Shown one piece after another: positions 62,366-64,000 of a DNA stretch of 64,000 bases. Position numbers and translations under genes: made by a program. The first letter of the stretch is position 1; each line of letters starts with the position of its first letter. The notes beneath the pieces are model-generated. The model was not told the DNA's origin, did not search any database, and was given only the letters and a program-made list of their open reading frames with translations. Source of the DNA: Opisthocomus hoazin (lineage: Eukaryota > Chordata > Aves > Opisthocomiformes > Opisthocomidae); assembly GCF_030867145.1 (NCBI RefSeq), contig NC_134442.1, positions 4,417,001 to 4,481,000 on the forward strand. Direction: 5' to 3'.

Positions 62366-62987
62366 AAAGGACATTAACTTTGAGCATGCGCTACTGGCTC
62401 TTATGGCATTCCTCTTCATGCCCAGGCCCTCCTCCTCAGGGTCACTCCTGAGCTGTTCAGGTCTCAGCCTGCCCAAATTTGTGGGCTTATTCTGTCCCTG
62501 ATAAAGGACAGAATGCTTCGCCATGTAAAGCTTCATGAGCTTTCTACTGACTGAATCGCAGAGTTTTTGAAAGTCCCCCTGGAGTGAGCATCTGTTTTGA
62601 CAGCAATTAATGTGTGTGTGCAGATGGCTCACCAGATTTGCAATTTTCCACACCAAAAGAATTTGCCATTTTCTGCATACAGAGGAAGCCAATCTAGGGC
62701 CAGGGAGGAAAGGGTAAACAGCGATGGGTTTTTTGTGTGGGAGGGTAGAAGGATGTTCAAGAGGAAGAAATTATGAGGAGGAAAAGAGGGAAAAAAAAAA
62801 ACTGGAGAAGTAATCAGGGCTGTTTGGGGGTACCTGCCAAACAGCCCTGCATCTGAGCAATGCCTGGAGTGGGACAAGAAAGACACAGATCATCTGACGA
62901 AACTTCTTTCTGCCTGACTTCAGTGGTCACCGGGAAGCTGAGTGTTCTCCCTCCCATCGTGAGGGCAAGATCCATGGCAGATGGAAG
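62366..62987. other. Intergenic sequence, no gene or clear repeat
   Basis: Only a short poly(A) run near 62790 stands out. Confidence 0.5.
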
Positions 62988-63280
62988 CACCGAATCATTC
63001 GTGGTAGAAGGGACTGAGGAGGGTCTGTAGGCCAACCTCCTGCTCACAGCAGGGTCAGCTATGGGGTCAGATCAAACTTCTCAGATGTTTAATGATTTTG
63101 GTCTTGAATATCTTTGAGGATGGAGGTGACACAAATACTCTGGGAGATCTGCTCAGGTGCTGAACTGTCTTAATGGGGAGAAACTTTTTCCTCCCTTGTT
63201 TCAGCGGAAATATGAAAGATGCTCACTGATCCTCAACCTCCCATCGTACAATATAGTGAAGAACCTGGCTCCATTTTCTC
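62988..63280 (-). mobile_element. Old CR1 LINE 3' fragment
   Basis: Diverged CR1 3' UTR and ORF2 end in minus orientation (aatcattcgtggtagaaggg, ccaacctcctgctcacagca, ttgaatatctttgaggatgg). Confidence 0.6.
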
Positions 63281-63596
63281 ATTGATGTTCAACGAGATGT
63301 GGCAGGCTATTAGAATGTGTCCCCAAGACTTGTCCTGTCCTGGCTTTGCATCTGTGTAGCAAAAAGCCCAGTGACATCTTGCACTGCATTAGGAAGCGCA
63401 CTGCCGAAGAGCTGGTGGAGGTGATCCTTCCTCTCCACTTGTCAATTCTATAATCTGTCTCGCTGCCTTCCCTCAGGGTTTTCCACTGTGCCACCTCACT
63501 CACACTGCAGACAAAGCTTCCCTCCACAACTTCTACAAGTCCTGCCTTGTCATTTTGTGAAACACAAATCGAGGAGAGCATCCCTCCACGTCACAT
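63281..63596. other. Intergenic sequence, nothing recognised
   Basis: No open frame with family similarity and no repeat seen. Confidence 0.5.
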
Positions 63597-64000
63597 AGAA
63601 ATACCGAATTATAGAATGTTATCACTTGGAAAGGACCATATAGATCATCCTGTTCCAACCCTTCTGCCATAGGCAGGGACAACTTCTACTTGAAAACGGT
63701 GATCAAAGCCTCATCCAATCTGGCCTTGAACATTTCCAGGGAGGGGGCATCCATGACTTCTCTCGGCAACATGTTCCAGTGCCTCACCACCCTCATAGTA
63801 AAGAATTTCTTCCTTCTATCTAATATAAACCTACCCTCTTTTCTGCCTGAAGCCGTTACCCCTTGTCCTGTCACTCCAGGCCCTTGTCAAAAATCCCTCT
63901 TCATCTTTCTTGTAGGCCCCTTCTGGTACTGGCAGACTCCTCTAAGGTCTCCCGGCAGCCTTCCCTTCTCCAGGCTGAAGAGAACCAACTCTCTCAGCCT
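63597..64000 (-). mobile_element. CR1 LINE, cut by window end
   Basis: In minus orientation, 3' end at about 63597 (aattatagaatgttatcact). The ORF2 C-terminus includes VVRHWNMLPREVMDAPSLEM. The element continues beyond 64000. Confidence 0.88.

Overview
The window looks like bird DNA, most likely from a galliform. CR1 LINEs in several age classes and a class II retroviral solo LTR are present, the coding region is intron-rich and very GC-rich, and the main gene family is an acrosin-like serine protease. Species and chromosome cannot be fixed from the sequence. The GC content and tandem repeats would fit a microchromosome or subtelomeric location, but that is inference.

Positions 1-54645 are a head-to-tail array of six copies (U1-U6) of a 9.5-10.5 kb unit: U1 1-10548, U2 10549-20362, U3 20363-29903, U4 29904-39444, U5 39445-48987 and U6 48988-54645 (partial). 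Each unit holds, in order: the tail of a ~21-bp degenerate satellite; a minus-strand TOPORS-like terminal exon or ORF; a plus-strand five-exon acrosin-like gene; in U1-U5, an orphan half of exon 3; a GC-rich stretch with a decayed CR1; a 136-bp minisatellite full of CCAAT boxes; satellite array A; a unique spacer; and satellite array B.

U1 and U6, the two outer copies, have a complete acrosin-like gene of 349 codons. It has a signal peptide, an R40-V41 activation site, the H85/D134/S231 triad and D225 in the S1 pocket. The four inner copies (U2-U5) share one identical 733-bp deletion that removes the promoter, exon 1 and the start of intron 1. Exons 2-5 stay open, and the same four copies carry a Val32-to-Met change that creates an ATG in exon 2. 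The inner copies therefore appear to have spread from one deleted founder by unequal exchange. Other variants are mosaic between units, which suggests gene conversion. U6 carries a solo LTR in its 3' UTR and a small CR1 in its 3' flank.

From 54646 to 64000 there is no host gene that I can support. This flank holds a ~918-bp inverted-repeat element (54737-55654), a 5'-truncated CR1 with an open reverse-transcriptase frame (55655-57128), further CR1 fragments, a ~60-bp degenerate tandem repeat (about 58018-58450), a large imperfect palindrome (about 58460-61000) and a CR1 that runs off the window end.
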